The notes below the pieces were generated by a model. It saw only the letters and a program-made list of their open reading frames with translations, had not been told where the DNA came from and made no database searches. The position numbers were made by a program, and so were the translations under genes. This document shows, piece by piece, positions 52,101 to 61,991 of a DNA stretch of 64,000 nucleotides (position 1 is its first letter; the number at the start of each line of letters is the position of its first letter). Source of the DNA: Bradyrhizobium sp. ISRA464 (GTDB taxonomy: Bacteria; Pseudomonadota; Alphaproteobacteria; Rhizobiales; Xanthobacteraceae); assembly GCF_029910095.1 (NCBI RefSeq), contig NZ_CP094526.1:3534001-3598000 (forward strand). The letters run 5' to 3'.

Positions 52101-52353
52101 GCGACCGCGTGCTCTCCAGTCCCGGCGCACCCACAAGCGCCGTCTCGATCGGAAAGGTGATCTGCTTCTCGATTTCCGCCGGCGACAGAGCGGGCGCCGT
52201 GGCGTTGATCTGCACCTGCTTGTTGGTGATGTCAGGCACTGCGTCGATCGGCAGCTTCGTCAATGCGACGCCGCCGAGCAGCGTCAGGATGGCGGCGAGC
52301 GTTACGACGACCCAGCGGCGCTGGATCGCAAGGGCGATGATGCGCTCAATCAT
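49129..52353 (-). CDS. Heavy-metal RND efflux inner-membrane pump (CzcA/CusA-type)
   Basis: The 1074-residue protein is the proton-driven inner-membrane part of a tripartite metal efflux pump. It has twelve helices and two large periplasmic loops. The helix-4 motif GALDFGLIVDGAVIITEN has the two Asp and one Glu of HME-RND transporters. ATG at 52353 overlaps the adaptor stop by 8 bp, so the two are translationally coupled. No outer-membrane factor lies nearby. Divalent (Czc) versus monovalent (Cus) specificity cannot be settled from sequence. Confidence 0.93.
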   Translation of the reverse strand: MIERIIALAIQRRWVVVTLAAILTLLGGVALTKLPIDAVPDITNKQVQINATAPALSPAEIEKQITFPIETALVGAPGLESTRSLSRNGFSQITAVFSEATDIYFARQQVGERLTEVRARLPQGIEPRIGPTSTGLGEIYMWTVHFSGQPVQTDGTPGLQSDGRFLTSDGQVLQTEVEKDAYLRTVQDWIIKPQIKMVPGVAGVDSIGGYLKQYQVHPDAAKLIALGLTFADVAKAIEGNNVSRGARYIERNGEGFVVRSGGRLENIEELSAVVVTTRGGVPVRIRDIASLSIGGETRTGSASENGREVVVGTALMLIGANSRTVSAAVDARLRSIASSLPAGIEVKTVLDRTQLVDATIGTVARNLTEGALLVITVLFVLLGNFRAALITALVIPIAMLMTAIGMWQGRISANLMSLGALDFGLIVDGAVIITENSLRHLTEKQQALGRVLTRDERLATVRASAVEMVQPSLYGQAIILLVYVPLLTFTDVEGKMFEPMALTVILALAAAFVLSLTLVPALIAIAITGRVQEKENHLIAALKRWYGPLLRRAVAAPAPVIAGAVVLFAAALFGFSRLGQEFIPSLDEKNIAMHALRIPSAALSQSQAMQLSVEKTVSRFPQVAYVFSKTGTAEAASDPMPPNASDTFIILKPRQRWPDPSMTKERLIEEISAAVGRLPGNVYEFTQPIQMRFNELLAGVRGDIAVKVFGDEFGPMQRAANEVAAALRAVRGATDVKVEQAGGLPVLEIKVDKAAIARRGLSASAVQDVIGAAVGGQDAGVVYEGDRSFDIVVRLPESVRSDLEALSNLPVALPQATPNTPVQSLPLNRVARFSFTEGPNQISRENGKRRIVVTANVRGHDLGSVVEEAQAKVTQSVKLPPGYWMTWGGQSENLAAARQRLAIVVPACFAMIFLLLLAAMGSARDALLVFSAVPLALTGGIAALWLRGMPFSISAAVGFIALSGVAVLNGLVMLSFVRQLRERGVPMGTAIEQGALTRFRPVVMTALVASLGFVPMAFATGTGAEVQKPLATVVIGGLVSATLLTLAVLPALYARYGHAGNVARKERTAAQPAE

Positions 52354-53569
52354 GATCGTGCTCCGCGTCGTCCTTCTCGAGCTCGGCCTTGAGCGTAAAG
52401 GTGTTCTCCATCGCGATGGTCTCGCCGGCGGCGAGACCGGCCACGATCTCGATATCGTCGTCATCCTCGCGGCCGGTGCGCACGGACCTGGCCTCGAAAC
52501 CGTCGGCCTCGCGCACGAAGACGGTCGGCGTCCCCTTGATCGTCTGGATCGACTTCTTGGAGACGATCACGGTCGACGGCGCTCCGGCGATTGGCACTTC
52601 CGCGGTGACGAAGGTGCCGGGCTTCCAGCGATGATCCCTGTTGGGCATGGTCGCGATCGCGCGCGCGTTGCGGGTCTCGCGGTCGAGCAGGGGGCTGACG
52701 AAGATGACGTCCGCGTTGGCTTCGTCCTCGGTGCCGATGGCGCGGATATTGACCGTAACACCCTCGCGGACGGCGCCGATGTCTTCGGGGGACACCGCGA
52801 GGTCGACCCAGACGTCGTCGAGGTTGACGATGACGAAGAGTTCGCTCTCCTGGCCCTCGCGCCCGATCAATCCGCCGAGATCGACGCGCCGCTCGGACAC
52901 CCGGCCGCTGATCGGTGCGCGCAGGAACTGCGTTCGCAGGCTTTCCTGGGGCTGGTTTGGCAAGTCAGCGATTTCGCTGTCCGACAGGCCTAGCGCGAAC
53001 AATTTCTGCCGCGCGCCGTCGAGCTTGATCTGGGCGTCGTTCGCGGTCAGCCGCGTGCGTAGGAATTCGTTCTCCGACACGGTACGGCTCTCGACCAGCG
53101 TCCTTTGTCTCGCATAGAGGGTCTGCTGCAGATCGTTGGTCAGCCTTGCCGCAAGGTATTCGCTCTTGGCGTCGGCGACCTCGCGGCTCTCGATCGCCGC
53201 GACGATCTCGCCCTTTTCGACGCTGTCGCCGATGCGCTTGCGCAGTTCCGTCACCGTCGCTAGCACGCGCACCGAAACGCGGCCGATATGGTCGGCGTCG
53301 GGGATCAGCGATCCCGGCGCGAGGAAATGGCGTCTCAGCACGCCGCCGTTCGCCCGCGCGAGAGTGATCCCGGCTTCGCGAAGCTGGTCTTCGCTCATTT
53401 CAATGTGCCCCGGGGTCTCATGCTTGACCTCGGCCTTCGGCGAGTTCGCGCCCGCGGTCTCCTGCCTCGCGGCGGGGAGCGAGACCGGCCAGCCGATCCA
53501 TCCAGCGGCCATGATTACCAGGCCAATGCCGGCGGCGACACCGGCGAAAAATAGTACGATCCGTTTCAT
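52346..53569 (-). CDS. RND efflux periplasmic adaptor (CzcB/CusB-type)
   Basis: The 407-residue adaptor has an N-terminal signal-anchor (IVLFFAGVAAGIGLVIMAAG), a lipoyl/coiled-coil section (VRVLATVTELRKRIGDSVEKGEIVAAI, then LTNDLQQTLYARQRTLV), a barrel (APISGRVSERRVDLGGLIGREG) and a C-terminal metal-like tail (AEHDHD). It starts the two-gene pump operon and ends inside the pump gene start. The region to the next gene upstream (53680) is about 110 bp. Confidence 0.92.
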   Translation of the reverse strand: MKRIVLFFAGVAAGIGLVIMAAGWIGWPVSLPAARQETAGANSPKAEVKHETPGHIEMSEDQLREAGITLARANGGVLRRHFLAPGSLIPDADHIGRVSVRVLATVTELRKRIGDSVEKGEIVAAIESREVADAKSEYLAARLTNDLQQTLYARQRTLVESRTVSENEFLRTRLTANDAQIKLDGARQKLFALGLSDSEIADLPNQPQESLRTQFLRAPISGRVSERRVDLGGLIGREGQESELFVIVNLDDVWVDLAVSPEDIGAVREGVTVNIRAIGTEDEANADVIFVSPLLDRETRNARAIATMPNRDHRWKPGTFVTAEVPIAGAPSTVIVSKKSIQTIKGTPTVFVREADGFEARSVRTGREDDDDIEIVAGLAAGETIAMENTFTLKAELEKDDAEHDHD

Positions 53570-53679
53570 CTACGCCTCTCCGCAGCGCACGATGGCTGTG
53601 CGCTGTCGCAACATCGATGTGTGCGGACGCATATCCGCTGCCTGCCGGCAGCGAGATGCGGGCGGTCATGCCGACCGGA

Positions 53680-54048
53680 TCAGGCGCGGGGTGGTTTGAA
53701 CGGAGAGAGACGATCGGCCGAGGCCGGCAGCTGCAAGCTGACGTCGCCATAGGTATGCGGGGCATACTCGATGGGGAACACGGTCTCCTGCGGAGCCATG
53801 GAGGCGACGTGCGTCAGGCAGTGATCGCCATGGAGCGCCGCCGGATGCGACGGCGCCTTGCCGCCGTTGTCGTTGATGGACTGCGCGATGGAGATACCAG
53901 ACCCTGCATCATCGTCGCCATCGGACGTCCAGCCATGGAAGAAGGACAACACCAGCGCCAGCGAAATCAGTCCTGCAAGCACGCTGCGCCAACGGCGCGA
54001 TCTGGCTGCGCGAGAGGAAGACTGAATCGTGGCGGGCGAAGCGTCCAT
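53680..54048 (-). CDS. Small membrane protein preceding the metal pump genes
   Basis: The 122-residue product has one membrane helix (SVLAGLISLALVLSFFHG) after an Arg-rich start, then an acidic/His-rich periplasmic section (GDHCLTHVASMAPQ) with a Cys-x-x-His. Such small anchored His/Cys proteins often accompany metal-resistance operons and may deliver or sense metal (inference). It is on the same strand as the pump genes, with a gap of about 110 bp. Confidence 0.65.
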   Translation of the reverse strand: MDASPATIQSSSRAARSRRWRSVLAGLISLALVLSFFHGWTSDGDDDAGSGISIAQSINDNGGKAPSHPAALHGDHCLTHVASMAPQETVFPIEYAPHTYGDVSLQLPASADRLSPFKPPRA

Positions 54049-54123
54049 GCGGGCCTAGTTAGCGCCGCGACTGCGCGCATTCAAGTTCAAGCTGACGCTG
54101 GATTGGCGGCGAATACTATAACG

Positions 54124-54351
54124 TTACGCGCTGCCCGGACTGCGACGCATGAACCATCGCCGCGCGGCGACGACGGCCCAGACGGCTTCGACGAGCCCGA
54201 ACGGCCATGCACCCTGCAGAAATCCGTAAGCCGAACCGAGCGCGCAAGACACCGCGAAAGCCAGGATGAACCAGGGGCTGCGATCTTCGGCCGCATAGCA
54301 GACGAGCATCATGGTGACGGCGAACAATCCGAAAAGCGTCAGTGCATCCAT
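54124..54351 (-). CDS. Small multi-helix membrane protein (75 aa)
   Basis: The product (MDALTLFGLFAVTMMLVCY, then SPWFILAFAVSCALGSAYGF and WPFGLVEAVWAVVAARRW) has two or three transmembrane helices and a basic end. The pattern AEDRSPWFILAFA recurs in a small, conserved, uncharacterised Rhizobiales family. It lies upstream of the metal-pump unit on the same strand and could be part of it. Confidence 0.7.
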   Translation of the reverse strand: MDALTLFGLFAVTMMLVCYAAEDRSPWFILAFAVSCALGSAYGFLQGAWPFGLVEAVWAVVAARRWFMRRSPGSA

Positions 54352-54635
54352 TGAACGGCGAAGTCCCGGTCACGATCATGTCGACATCTGAACATGCCCG
54401 AGATGAAATATCCATGTCGCCCGTCGAGACGTTCCGCGTGACGGCTGAAGCGTTGGCTATCGCGACGATACGGACGAGCAGTCCGTGCGCTGTACGACAG
54501 GCGAGGCGAGAAGGGGACGGCTAATCCGGCGGCTCGCACTGAGCGGGCTTCGCGGCGGCCACCGTAAGGAAAGGCTTAAGAGCTGCGACATAATATCGCT
54601 GCGATCACGGCCTCCGCGCTAACCGCCGGTTTACC

Positions 54636-55175
54636 ATGCGGCTTCTGCCAATCAAGGATCCCGAGCGGTCCTGGCGTCACATCAGGGCACAATGGAAGAA
54701 GGACGCTGAAGGCGTCGGTGAGGATTTTGCGAGCTTCGGCGGCATCACCATGTTCGACGCCCTGACGGCCAAGGAAGCCGACTGCCAGGGCCTGTATTAT
54801 CTGGCCGACAGCCAACGCGTCCACGCGCTCTGCCAGGTCAGGCGTTTGCTGATGAGCAAATATCCGACGCCGGCCTTGAGCGTGCGCTTCGTCAACGTCT
54901 CTCCGATCTACGATCTCGGCGTTGCCGATGTCAGCGATTACGCGCAGGTGCTTGTGACGCTGTTCTCCGGCGTCGTCTGGCTGTCGCGTGATGCGCTGGC
55001 AGCCAGCCATATCAGGTTCTTTCTGAAGAGCCCGGGCGATTCGCAATTCTTCGCTGCGCTCAAGGTCGCAACGCCGCTTTCGCCGTTCTCGAAATTCACC
55101 ATCGAGGGGGCGCTGATCGAGTGCAGCCTGAAGGAGGCCGATGCGATGCCTTTAGCTGACCAGGAAGCTTCCTGA
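54636..55175 (+). CDS. Hypothetical protein (179 aa)
   Basis: The product begins MRLLPIKDPERSWRHIRAQW and is a compact alpha/beta protein with segments RVHALCQVRRLLMSKYPTPA and SVRFVNVSPIYDLGVADVS. No signal peptide, membrane segment or known motif is visible. It precedes the GGDEF-EAL gene by about 120 bp on the same strand. Function unknown. Confidence 0.6.
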   Translation: MRLLPIKDPERSWRHIRAQWKKDAEGVGEDFASFGGITMFDALTAKEADCQGLYYLADSQRVHALCQVRRLLMSKYPTPALSVRFVNVSPIYDLGVADVSDYAQVLVTLFSGVVWLSRDALAASHIRFFLKSPGDSQFFAALKVATPLSPFSKFTIEGALIECSLKEADAMPLADQEAS

Positions 55176-55297
55176 CAGTCGTGTCGGACGGCTGGACCGC
55201 CCATGGATGCGTCAGCAACTTAACCGTCCGATAACTGATTTTCCTAACCGCCCCTTGGGTTGTGTTCCCGTAGAAGGGCGCGCGCAGGGACAGGAAA

Positions 55298-58009
55298 ATG
55301 TCAATTCGTTCAGCGAACGACGCGACGCCGGAACACCGGTGGCTGTCGATAGAAGGGATGCGGCGCGCCGCGAGGCTTGGCGCCATTCAGTGGCTCGTGC
55401 TGAGCGCCGCGCTGCTGGTGCTCGCGATCACGCTTGGCACCGGCTATCTCGCGCTGCAATTCCGCGAACGCGCACTCGAGGTTTCCGAACGAGAGCTCAA
55501 CAACACCGCGCTCCTGCTGTCGCGGCATTTCGACCAGCAGCTCAGCGATCTCCAGCACGTCCACGATGACATCGTGAACTACTTGCAGGCCGGCCGGATC
55601 GACACCGCCGATCAGTTCGAAAAGACCATGTCGCAGTTGAGCGTGCACGAAATGCTGCGCACGCGACTGGCGACGTTGCCGCATGTCGGCGGCCTCAATC
55701 TCTTCAACGCAAAGGGATGGCTGATCAACTCGTCCGAGACGTGGCCGGTGCCTGATATCAATATTTCGGACCGGCGCTACTTCCAGGAGTTCACCTCGGG
55801 CAAGCCGACGCCCGATGTTATCGTTGAACCCGTGATGAGCAGGGTGACGGGAAACTGGACCACGATCTTCGCGCGCAAGATCACGGGACGCAACGGTGAG
55901 ATCATCGGCTTTGCGAGCCGTGGCATCGAACCCAGCCATTTCGAGGATTTCGTCGCGTCGCTGGCCCTGAACGGCGACACCGTGATCTCGATCATTCACT
56001 GTGACGGCACAATCATCGCGCGCTATCCCAAGGACGCCCGCGTCGTCGGCCAGAACCTCATGAGCCAGCCGTTGTTCCGCAAGGTCCTGCGGCTTCACGG
56101 CAACACTTCGGGCCGTTTCGTCGATTCGACGGGCGAGGAGAAGGTCGGCGCCGTTCGATCACTGTCGCATTTTCCGATCCTGATCGTCGCCACGTCCAAG
56201 GTGTCCAGCGCGTTGGAAAACTGGCGCGCGCAGACCAAGCTGCAGTTCTTCGCCGCGGTGCTTGCGGTGGTCATCGTCGTCGTCACGATCTTCCTGATCG
56301 TGCGACAACTGCAGCGCCAGCACGATGCGGCGCAGCGCAGGCTGTCCGAGCAGAGCCAGCATCTCGACACCGCCATCAACACCATGACGCAGGGTCTCTT
56401 GCTGTTCGACGCATCGGCACGGCTGGTGATCTGCAATCAGCAGTACATCGACATGTTCGGCGTGTCGCCCGATGTCGCCAAGCCGGGATGCCCGCTGCGC
56501 GACCTGATCCTGCACCGGGAGGCGACCGGCTCGTTCGTCGGCGATGTCGACGAATATTGCGCTCGCTTCACCAATCCGGAGAACGACAGCGTCCAGGACA
56601 TGGTGATCGCGACGCCGGACGGTCGCAACATCCGCCTGATCTACAAGCGTTCGCCTGACGGCGGCTGGTGCGCCACGCTCGAGGACGTCACCGAGGGGCG
56701 GCGCGCGCAGGCGCAGATCGAGTATCTCGCGCATTACGACGCCCTGACCAATCTGCCGAACCGGACGCTGTTCCAGCGCCATGCGGAAGAGTTGCTGCTT
56801 AAGTCGGACGCGGGTGATTTCGCGATCCACTATATCGATATCGACGAATTCAAGCGCATCAACGACACGCTGGGGCACCTGATCGGCGACGAATTCTTGA
56901 GGGGCGTCGCGGACAAGCTGCGCCAGTCGGTCGGGCCCAACGACTTCATCGCGCGTCTCGGCGGCGACGAGTTCGCCGTGGTCCAGCACGACATTGCCTC
57001 GGACGACGATGTCAGCGACCTGGTTGCGCGGATCTATCATGCGTTGCGCACGCCGTTCATCTGTCATGGCCATCGTCTGTCGAGCGATGCCAGCATCGGG
57101 ATTGCGATCGCGCCACGCCACGGCACCGACCTGTTCGGCCTGCTCAAATGCGCTGATCTCGCAATGTACGCCGCCAAGGCGGCCGGCCGCAGGACTTTCC
57201 GTTTCTTCGATCCGGCCATGGAGCGGCACGCCAATCTGCGGCGCGAGCTCGAGGCCGACCTGCGAACGGCGCTGGGCGAGGGCGGCTTCGAGCTTCACTA
57301 CCAGCCGCTGGTGGACCTGCGCAGCGACGAGGTGACCGGCTGCGAGGCGCTGTTACGCTGGCGGCATCCGGTACGCGGCATGATTTCGCCGGCCGACTTC
57401 GTGCCGGTTGCCGAGGAGACCGGGCTGATCGAGGAGATTGGGCAGTGGGTGCTGCGCACCGCCTGCACCGAGGCCGCCGGTTGGCCGGCACACGTGCGCG
57501 TCGCCGTCAACGTCTCGCCGATTCAATTCCGGTCGGAGACGTTGGCGCTGAAAGTTGCCAGTGCGCTCGCCGAGAGCGGGCTCGACCCGCGGCGGCTCGA
57601 GCTCGAGATTACCGAGGCGGTGCTGATCGCCGACCACGATGCGGCGCTTGTCACGCTCGGCGAGCTGCGGGCGCTCGGCGCCCACATCGCGCTCGACGAT
57701 TTCGGGACCGGCTACTCATCGCTGCAATATCTGCAGCGCTTCCCGTTCGACAAGATCAAGATCGACCGCAGCTTCGTCAAGGAAGTGACGCGCAACACCG
57801 GCTCGGCCTCGATCATCCGCGCGGTGGTCTCGATCGCCGCCGACCGCAACATCATCACGACGGCCGAGGGCGTCGAGACCGATCAGCAGCGCGACACCGT
57901 GCAGATGCTCGGCTGCACCCAGATGCAGGGCTATTTGTTCAGCAAGCCGGTCCCCGCGCCCGATGTCCGGACGCTGCTGGCGGCCGACGGTGTCGAGAAT
58001 GCGGCATGA
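55298..58009 (+). CDS. Membrane sensor with PAS, GGDEF and EAL domains
   Basis: The 903-residue protein makes and/or degrades cyclic di-GMP. Two membrane helices (near 30-50 and 315-340) enclose a periplasmic dCache-like sensor (LNLFNAKGWLINSS, NISDRRYFQEFTSG). A PAS domain follows (MTQGLLLFDASARLVICNQQYI), then GGDEF with the intact motif RLGGDEF and EAL with CEALLRWRHP and DDFGTGYSS, so both active sites look functional. ATG at 55298 is used. It is next to a small RlpA-like gene, with no evident link. Confidence 0.94.
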   Translation: MSIRSANDATPEHRWLSIEGMRRAARLGAIQWLVLSAALLVLAITLGTGYLALQFRERALEVSERELNNTALLLSRHFDQQLSDLQHVHDDIVNYLQAGRIDTADQFEKTMSQLSVHEMLRTRLATLPHVGGLNLFNAKGWLINSSETWPVPDINISDRRYFQEFTSGKPTPDVIVEPVMSRVTGNWTTIFARKITGRNGEIIGFASRGIEPSHFEDFVASLALNGDTVISIIHCDGTIIARYPKDARVVGQNLMSQPLFRKVLRLHGNTSGRFVDSTGEEKVGAVRSLSHFPILIVATSKVSSALENWRAQTKLQFFAAVLAVVIVVVTIFLIVRQLQRQHDAAQRRLSEQSQHLDTAINTMTQGLLLFDASARLVICNQQYIDMFGVSPDVAKPGCPLRDLILHREATGSFVGDVDEYCARFTNPENDSVQDMVIATPDGRNIRLIYKRSPDGGWCATLEDVTEGRRAQAQIEYLAHYDALTNLPNRTLFQRHAEELLLKSDAGDFAIHYIDIDEFKRINDTLGHLIGDEFLRGVADKLRQSVGPNDFIARLGGDEFAVVQHDIASDDDVSDLVARIYHALRTPFICHGHRLSSDASIGIAIAPRHGTDLFGLLKCADLAMYAAKAAGRRTFRFFDPAMERHANLRRELEADLRTALGEGGFELHYQPLVDLRSDEVTGCEALLRWRHPVRGMISPADFVPVAEETGLIEEIGQWVLRTACTEAAGWPAHVRVAVNVSPIQFRSETLALKVASALAESGLDPRRLELEITEAVLIADHDAALVTLGELRALGAHIALDDFGTGYSSLQYLQRFPFDKIKIDRSFVKEVTRNTGSASIIRAVVSIAADRNIITTAEGVETDQQRDTVQMLGCTQMQGYLFSKPVPAPDVRTLLAADGVENAA

Positions 58010-58089
58010 ACGCCGTGTAACAGCCATATTTGTGGGGTCCGTTCTGCCGGCACCGCGTTCGCTCGCGGGTCGCGAAGGGCAGGCAACCA

Positions 58090-58386
58090 ATGAAAACCGC
58101 AGCAACGTCCGCGGCCATGCTGCTGTTTGCCACTTGCACGGCAAACGCAGAGAGTGGCCTTGCGTCCTATTATGGTGGCATCGGCAGGCGTGGGGAGATG
58201 ACCTGCGCGCATCGCAGCAGGCCATTCGGCAGCATGATCACGGTATCCTACCGAGGGCGAACGATCCGGTGCCGCGTCAATGATCGTGGTCCATTCGTGC
58301 GTGGACGGATCATCGATGTCTCGACCACGGCGGCTAAGGCGCTCGGCATCCTGCAGCTCGGCGTGGCGCATGTGGTGATCGAGTAG
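58090..58386 (+). CDS. Small RlpA-like double-psi beta-barrel protein
   Basis: The 98-residue protein has a signal peptide (TSAAMLLFATCTANAESG) and a double-psi beta-barrel typical of RlpA septal lytic transglycosylases (GLASYYGG, CAHRSRPFGSMITV, catalytic-type Asp in VNDRGPFVRGR). It lacks the SPOR domain of full RlpA, so it may act as a short barrel enzyme or be anchored by other means. It starts 81 bp after the GGDEF-EAL gene. Confidence 0.85.
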   Translation: MKTAATSAAMLLFATCTANAESGLASYYGGIGRRGEMTCAHRSRPFGSMITVSYRGRTIRCRVNDRGPFVRGRIIDVSTTAAKALGILQLGVAHVVIE

Positions 58387-58422
58387 CTGCGGTCGACGCG
58401 CAGAGCACTCCGGTCTTGGCAC

Positions 58423-60891
58423 TCACGGCTTGGAGACGGTCGCCCGTTGCTCGGCGATCGCCTTCCTGAGCGTGCGCGACAGCGCCTCGACGGAATAGGG
58501 CTTCTGGATCAGCTCGAAGCCGCTATGGGCGTTCTCGGCGAGCACGTTGCTGTAGCCGCTGGTCAGCACCACAGGCAGGCCGGGAAAACGCTCGCGGATG
58601 GTGCCGGCGAGTTCGACACCGTTCATGCCCGGCATGATCACGTCGGAGAACACGAGATCGGCCGAGAACTCGTTCTCCGACAGGATTGCCAGCGCCGCGT
58701 TGGCGTTGGCGGCGCGCTTGACCGAATAGCCGAGGTCCTCGAGCAGCTCGGTGGAGAAGCGGCCGACATCGTCATTGTCTTCCACGACGAGGACGCGATA
58801 GCCGCGGCCGATCGAGGCCTGCTCGCTGCCCGCGGCCGCCGCGACCTTGGCGTCCGCGGGGCGCATGGCCTGCGGCAAATAGATGGTGAAGGTCGCGCCC
58901 TGTCCGAGCGTGCTCATGACCTCGATGTCGCCGTCGGATTGCTTGACGAAGCCGAAGGCCTGACTCAAGCCAAGGCCCGTTCCCTTTCCGACCTCCTTGG
59001 TCGTGAAGAACGGTTCGAAGATCGCGTCGAGATTTTCCGGCGCGATGCCGGTGCCGGTATCCTGGATCGAGACTGCGACGAAGTCGCCGCTGCGCGAGGC
59101 CTGGGCGCGCAGGGCGGGGATGGTCTGAACCTTCCTGACCGCGATCGTCAGCTGGCCCTCGCCATTCATCGCATCGCGGCCGTTGACCGCCAGATTGATC
59201 AGCGCGGTCTCGAACTGGCCGATATCGGCGATCGCGTAGCAATCGGCATCGTCGATCCTGACGTCGATGTGGATCCGCGCGCCGACCAGCGGGCGGATCA
59301 GCTGCGTCACGCTGTCGACCTGCGCGCCGACATTGAACACTTCCGGATTGAGCGGCTGCCGGCGTGCAAAGGCCAGCAATTGGGCGGTCAGCTTGGAGGC
59401 CCGCTCCACCGTCTCGGAGATCGCGTCGATGTAGCGGCGGCGCCGTTCGTCCGGGAGCTCGCGGCGGCGCAGGAAGTCGGTCGCGGAGCGGATGATGGTC
59501 AGGAGGTTATTGAAGTCGTGCGCGACGCCGCCGGTGAGCTGGCCGACGGCTTCCATCTTCTGCGACTGCCGCAAAGCTTCCTCGCCGCGGCGGCGCTCGG
59601 TGATGTCGACAGCCTCCGGCACCGCGCCGACGACGGTGCCGTGCCGGTCGTGCAGCGGCCGCACCTCGAAATCGAAATAACGGTCGCCGATCGGCAGCCG
59701 CAGCAGCATTTCGGACTTGACGTCTTCGCCGCGCATCACCGTGGCGAAGATGCTCTTGATCGCCTCGGACGCGCCCTCGGTCGTGCTGAACCACGGCGTA
59801 TCCCAGAACGGCTTGCCGACGACATCGGCGGCCTCGGCGCGGATGCCGGCCAATGCGGTCTTGTTCGCATAGAGCAGCTCGCCGTCCTGATTGAGCAGCG
59901 CCTGGTATTGATGGCTGGTCTCGAAGATCGCGCGCATCTGCGCTTCGTTGGACTCGAGCTGCGCGGTGCGTTCGGAGATCCGCCGCTCCAGCGACTCGTT
60001 GAGCTTGCGCAGCTCGATCTCGGCCTGCTTGGCGGCGGTGATATCGTGGGCGACGCCGATGAAGCCGATATGTTTGCCGTTCGGGTCCCAGCGCGGTTGC
60101 GATTCCGAGCGCAGCCAGCGCCAGTCGCCCGCGGCGTTGCGGTAGCGCGCCTCGAGCACGAACGGCTTGAGCGAGAGCTCGCCGGTGATCTGCTCCTGCA
60201 AGATGCGGGGCAGGTCGTCCGGATGCAGCGCCTTGCGCCAGTCGAAGACGATCGCCTCCTCGAAAGGCAGGCCGAGGAAATCGAGATAGGCCTGGTTGGC
60301 GAAGGAGCGCGTGCGGTCGAGCTTGGTCACCCAGATCGGGACCGGAGCGCTGTCCGCGATCAGGCGGAAGCGCTCCTCGCTCTCGCGCAGGGTCTCCTGC
60401 GCCAGCATCTGATCGGTGACATCGAGATCGGCGCCGACCAGGCGCAGCGCGCGGCCGTGGCGGTCGCGTTCGATCTTGGCGACGACGCGGATCCAGCGGC
60501 TCTCGCCGTCATTGGGGCGGATGATCCGGTATTCGGCCGTATAGTCTGCGCCGCCGTCCTTGAGCACACTGAACAGGTGCTTGATCGTGCGCTCGCGGTC
60601 CTCGGGGTGAATGCGCGCGACCCAGTTCTCGTAGGTCTCGTGGGCCTCGTCGGCCGACAGCCCGTGAACCAGCAGATATTCGGGCGAGCGGCGGTTCCGG
60701 ACGCCGTCGCGGAAATCGATCTCGAGCCCGCCGACCCGCGCGATGCGCTGGATCCTGGCGAGCTCGGCCTCGCGCTCCTGCAACTCGCGATGGGCGCGAT
60801 CGCGTTCGCGCGCGATCTCCTCGAGATGCTGCCGCAGCCGTTCCGCGGCCGCGGCCTCGGGGAGCACATCGAAGGGATCGGAAGGGGTCAT
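58423..60891 (-). CDS. Multi-PAS hybrid histidine kinase with receiver domain
   Basis: The 822-residue cytoplasmic protein begins with a short coiled coil, then three or more PAS domains (about 50-170, 175-300, 320-440; for example [19 protein letters not shown] and [21 protein letters not shown]). HisKA has the H-box [12 protein letters not shown]. HATPase_c has [19 protein letters not shown] and GTGLGLS. A C-terminal receiver carries the phospho-Asp in [11 protein letters not shown]. No membrane helix is visible. The output partner is probably a phosphotransfer protein encoded elsewhere. Confidence 0.93.
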   Translation of the reverse strand: MTPSDPFDVLPEAAAAERLRQHLEEIARERDRAHRELQEREAELARIQRIARVGGLEIDFRDGVRNRRSPEYLLVHGLSADEAHETYENWVARIHPEDRERTIKHLFSVLKDGGADYTAEYRIIRPNDGESRWIRVVAKIERDRHGRALRLVGADLDVTDQMLAQETLRESEERFRLIADSAPVPIWVTKLDRTRSFANQAYLDFLGLPFEEAIVFDWRKALHPDDLPRILQEQITGELSLKPFVLEARYRNAAGDWRWLRSESQPRWDPNGKHIGFIGVAHDITAAKQAEIELRKLNESLERRISERTAQLESNEAQMRAIFETSHQYQALLNQDGELLYANKTALAGIRAEAADVVGKPFWDTPWFSTTEGASEAIKSIFATVMRGEDVKSEMLLRLPIGDRYFDFEVRPLHDRHGTVVGAVPEAVDITERRRGEEALRQSQKMEAVGQLTGGVAHDFNNLLTIIRSATDFLRRRELPDERRRRYIDAISETVERASKLTAQLLAFARRQPLNPEVFNVGAQVDSVTQLIRPLVGARIHIDVRIDDADCYAIADIGQFETALINLAVNGRDAMNGEGQLTIAVRKVQTIPALRAQASRSGDFVAVSIQDTGTGIAPENLDAIFEPFFTTKEVGKGTGLGLSQAFGFVKQSDGDIEVMSTLGQGATFTIYLPQAMRPADAKVAAAAGSEQASIGRGYRVLVVEDNDDVGRFSTELLEDLGYSVKRAANANAALAILSENEFSADLVFSDVIMPGMNGVELAGTIRERFPGLPVVLTSGYSNVLAENAHSGFELIQKPYSVEALSRTLRKAIAEQRATVSKP

Positions 60892-60962
60892 TCGTGCCGG
60901 GAACCTCTTCGCGCAGTCTCACACAGGACGAGGCGGCTTTGCCAGCGTGATTTGGCGAGATG

Positions 60963-61727
60963 TCACTTCCCCTTGCTGGGGGGACGGCAATTATAGGCCC
61001 GGCGGAAGCCGGCTGCCTGCGCATCCTCTTCGGAGCAGAACCAGCGATCCGGATTGGTTAAGGCGGGGTAACTGCGGCAGGCCTGCAAATGGTAGATGCC
61101 GATGTCGCCGGTGACGCGGGCGCGCACTGCGTATTTGCCCTTGATATTGCAACTTGCCGGCATTGGGGGATCGCTGGGGAAGAGTGCGTCGCGGATCTGC
61201 TGCTCGCGGTCGGCCGGGCAGGCGGCGCCGAGCAGCGGGCCGTCCTTCTTGCCGCGGCGAAAATCGTGCGGCGCGACGAAGCAGCCTCGCCAAAGCCCGG
61301 CACGACTGTCCTTGGCCGCGCCTTCATCGGGCTGGAAGCGACCGCTGGCCGATGCCTCGACGTTCAGGGCATACCCTCGCTCGACCAGCAACTGGCTCAG
61401 GCTGGTCGGGTCGCCCTCGACCTTGCAGACGCCGAGGCGCCGCTTTTTGGCGGTGGGGTCAACGCCGATATCGTCACAATGAATCTGCTTGTCCCCGATC
61501 AGCTTGGTGAGCTGGTCGCGCGCCTCGATTCCGCAGCTCCAGACGTCGGCATGCTCGTCGGTGCAGAGCTGGTCGATCGCCGGCGCATCGATGCCGTCGA
61601 GCCGGTAGACTGTATTGCCGAGCTGGACAGCGCCGGCGTCCTTGACGATTGCGGTGGCGGCGAGGCTGGGATCGATGGGCAAACATGTCAGGAGCAACGT
61701 CGCGACGAGGGAGGCTCGAAACCGCAT
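60963..61727 (-). CDS. Secreted SNase-like (thermonuclease-fold) protein
   Basis: The 254-residue protein has a signal peptide (LVATLLLTCLPIDPSLAA). The middle resembles the staphylococcal-nuclease fold (VYRLDGIDAPAIDQLC, WSCGIEARDQLTKLI, RLGVCKVEG, LSQLLVERGYAL), although one or more catalytic Arg/Glu positions are unclear. The C-terminal part carries Cys-rich segments (ASCNIKGKYAVRAR, HLQACRSYP, WFCSEEDAQAAGFRRAYNC) seen in related periplasmic proteins. It may be a nuclease or a binding relative. Confidence 0.8.
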   Translation of the reverse strand: MRFRASLVATLLLTCLPIDPSLAATAIVKDAGAVQLGNTVYRLDGIDAPAIDQLCTDEHADVWSCGIEARDQLTKLIGDKQIHCDDIGVDPTAKKRRLGVCKVEGDPTSLSQLLVERGYALNVEASASGRFQPDEGAAKDSRAGLWRGCFVAPHDFRRGKKDGPLLGAACPADREQQIRDALFPSDPPMPASCNIKGKYAVRARVTGDIGIYHLQACRSYPALTNPDRWFCSEEDAQAAGFRRAYNCRPPSKGK

Positions 61728-61991
61728 TTTTCTTCACTTCGGGTATTGGGCGGGGCGACCGACTTCTAGCACAGGCTGGCGCGATCCGACCAAACGCGTT
61801 GAGGGTGAACGTGCGTGGGCTCACGGCCGATCTGATCCTTGGCGCCTTTCGAGCTCGCGCCGCCCTGATTCTGATGACCATTCGTTCTGCGGAAAAATAT
61901 TCCGGCCAGCGGCGTGCTCGCCCAATCGATGGATTGACTTGTTTGGAACAAAATAGGAACATTGCTCCATCAACTGATCCGGACAGCTCCC

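Noticed and set aside
58447..60996. 849-codon plus-strand frame opposite the hybrid kinase
   Set aside because: It mirrors the kinase gene, whose PAS, HisKA, HATPase and receiver motifs are unambiguous.
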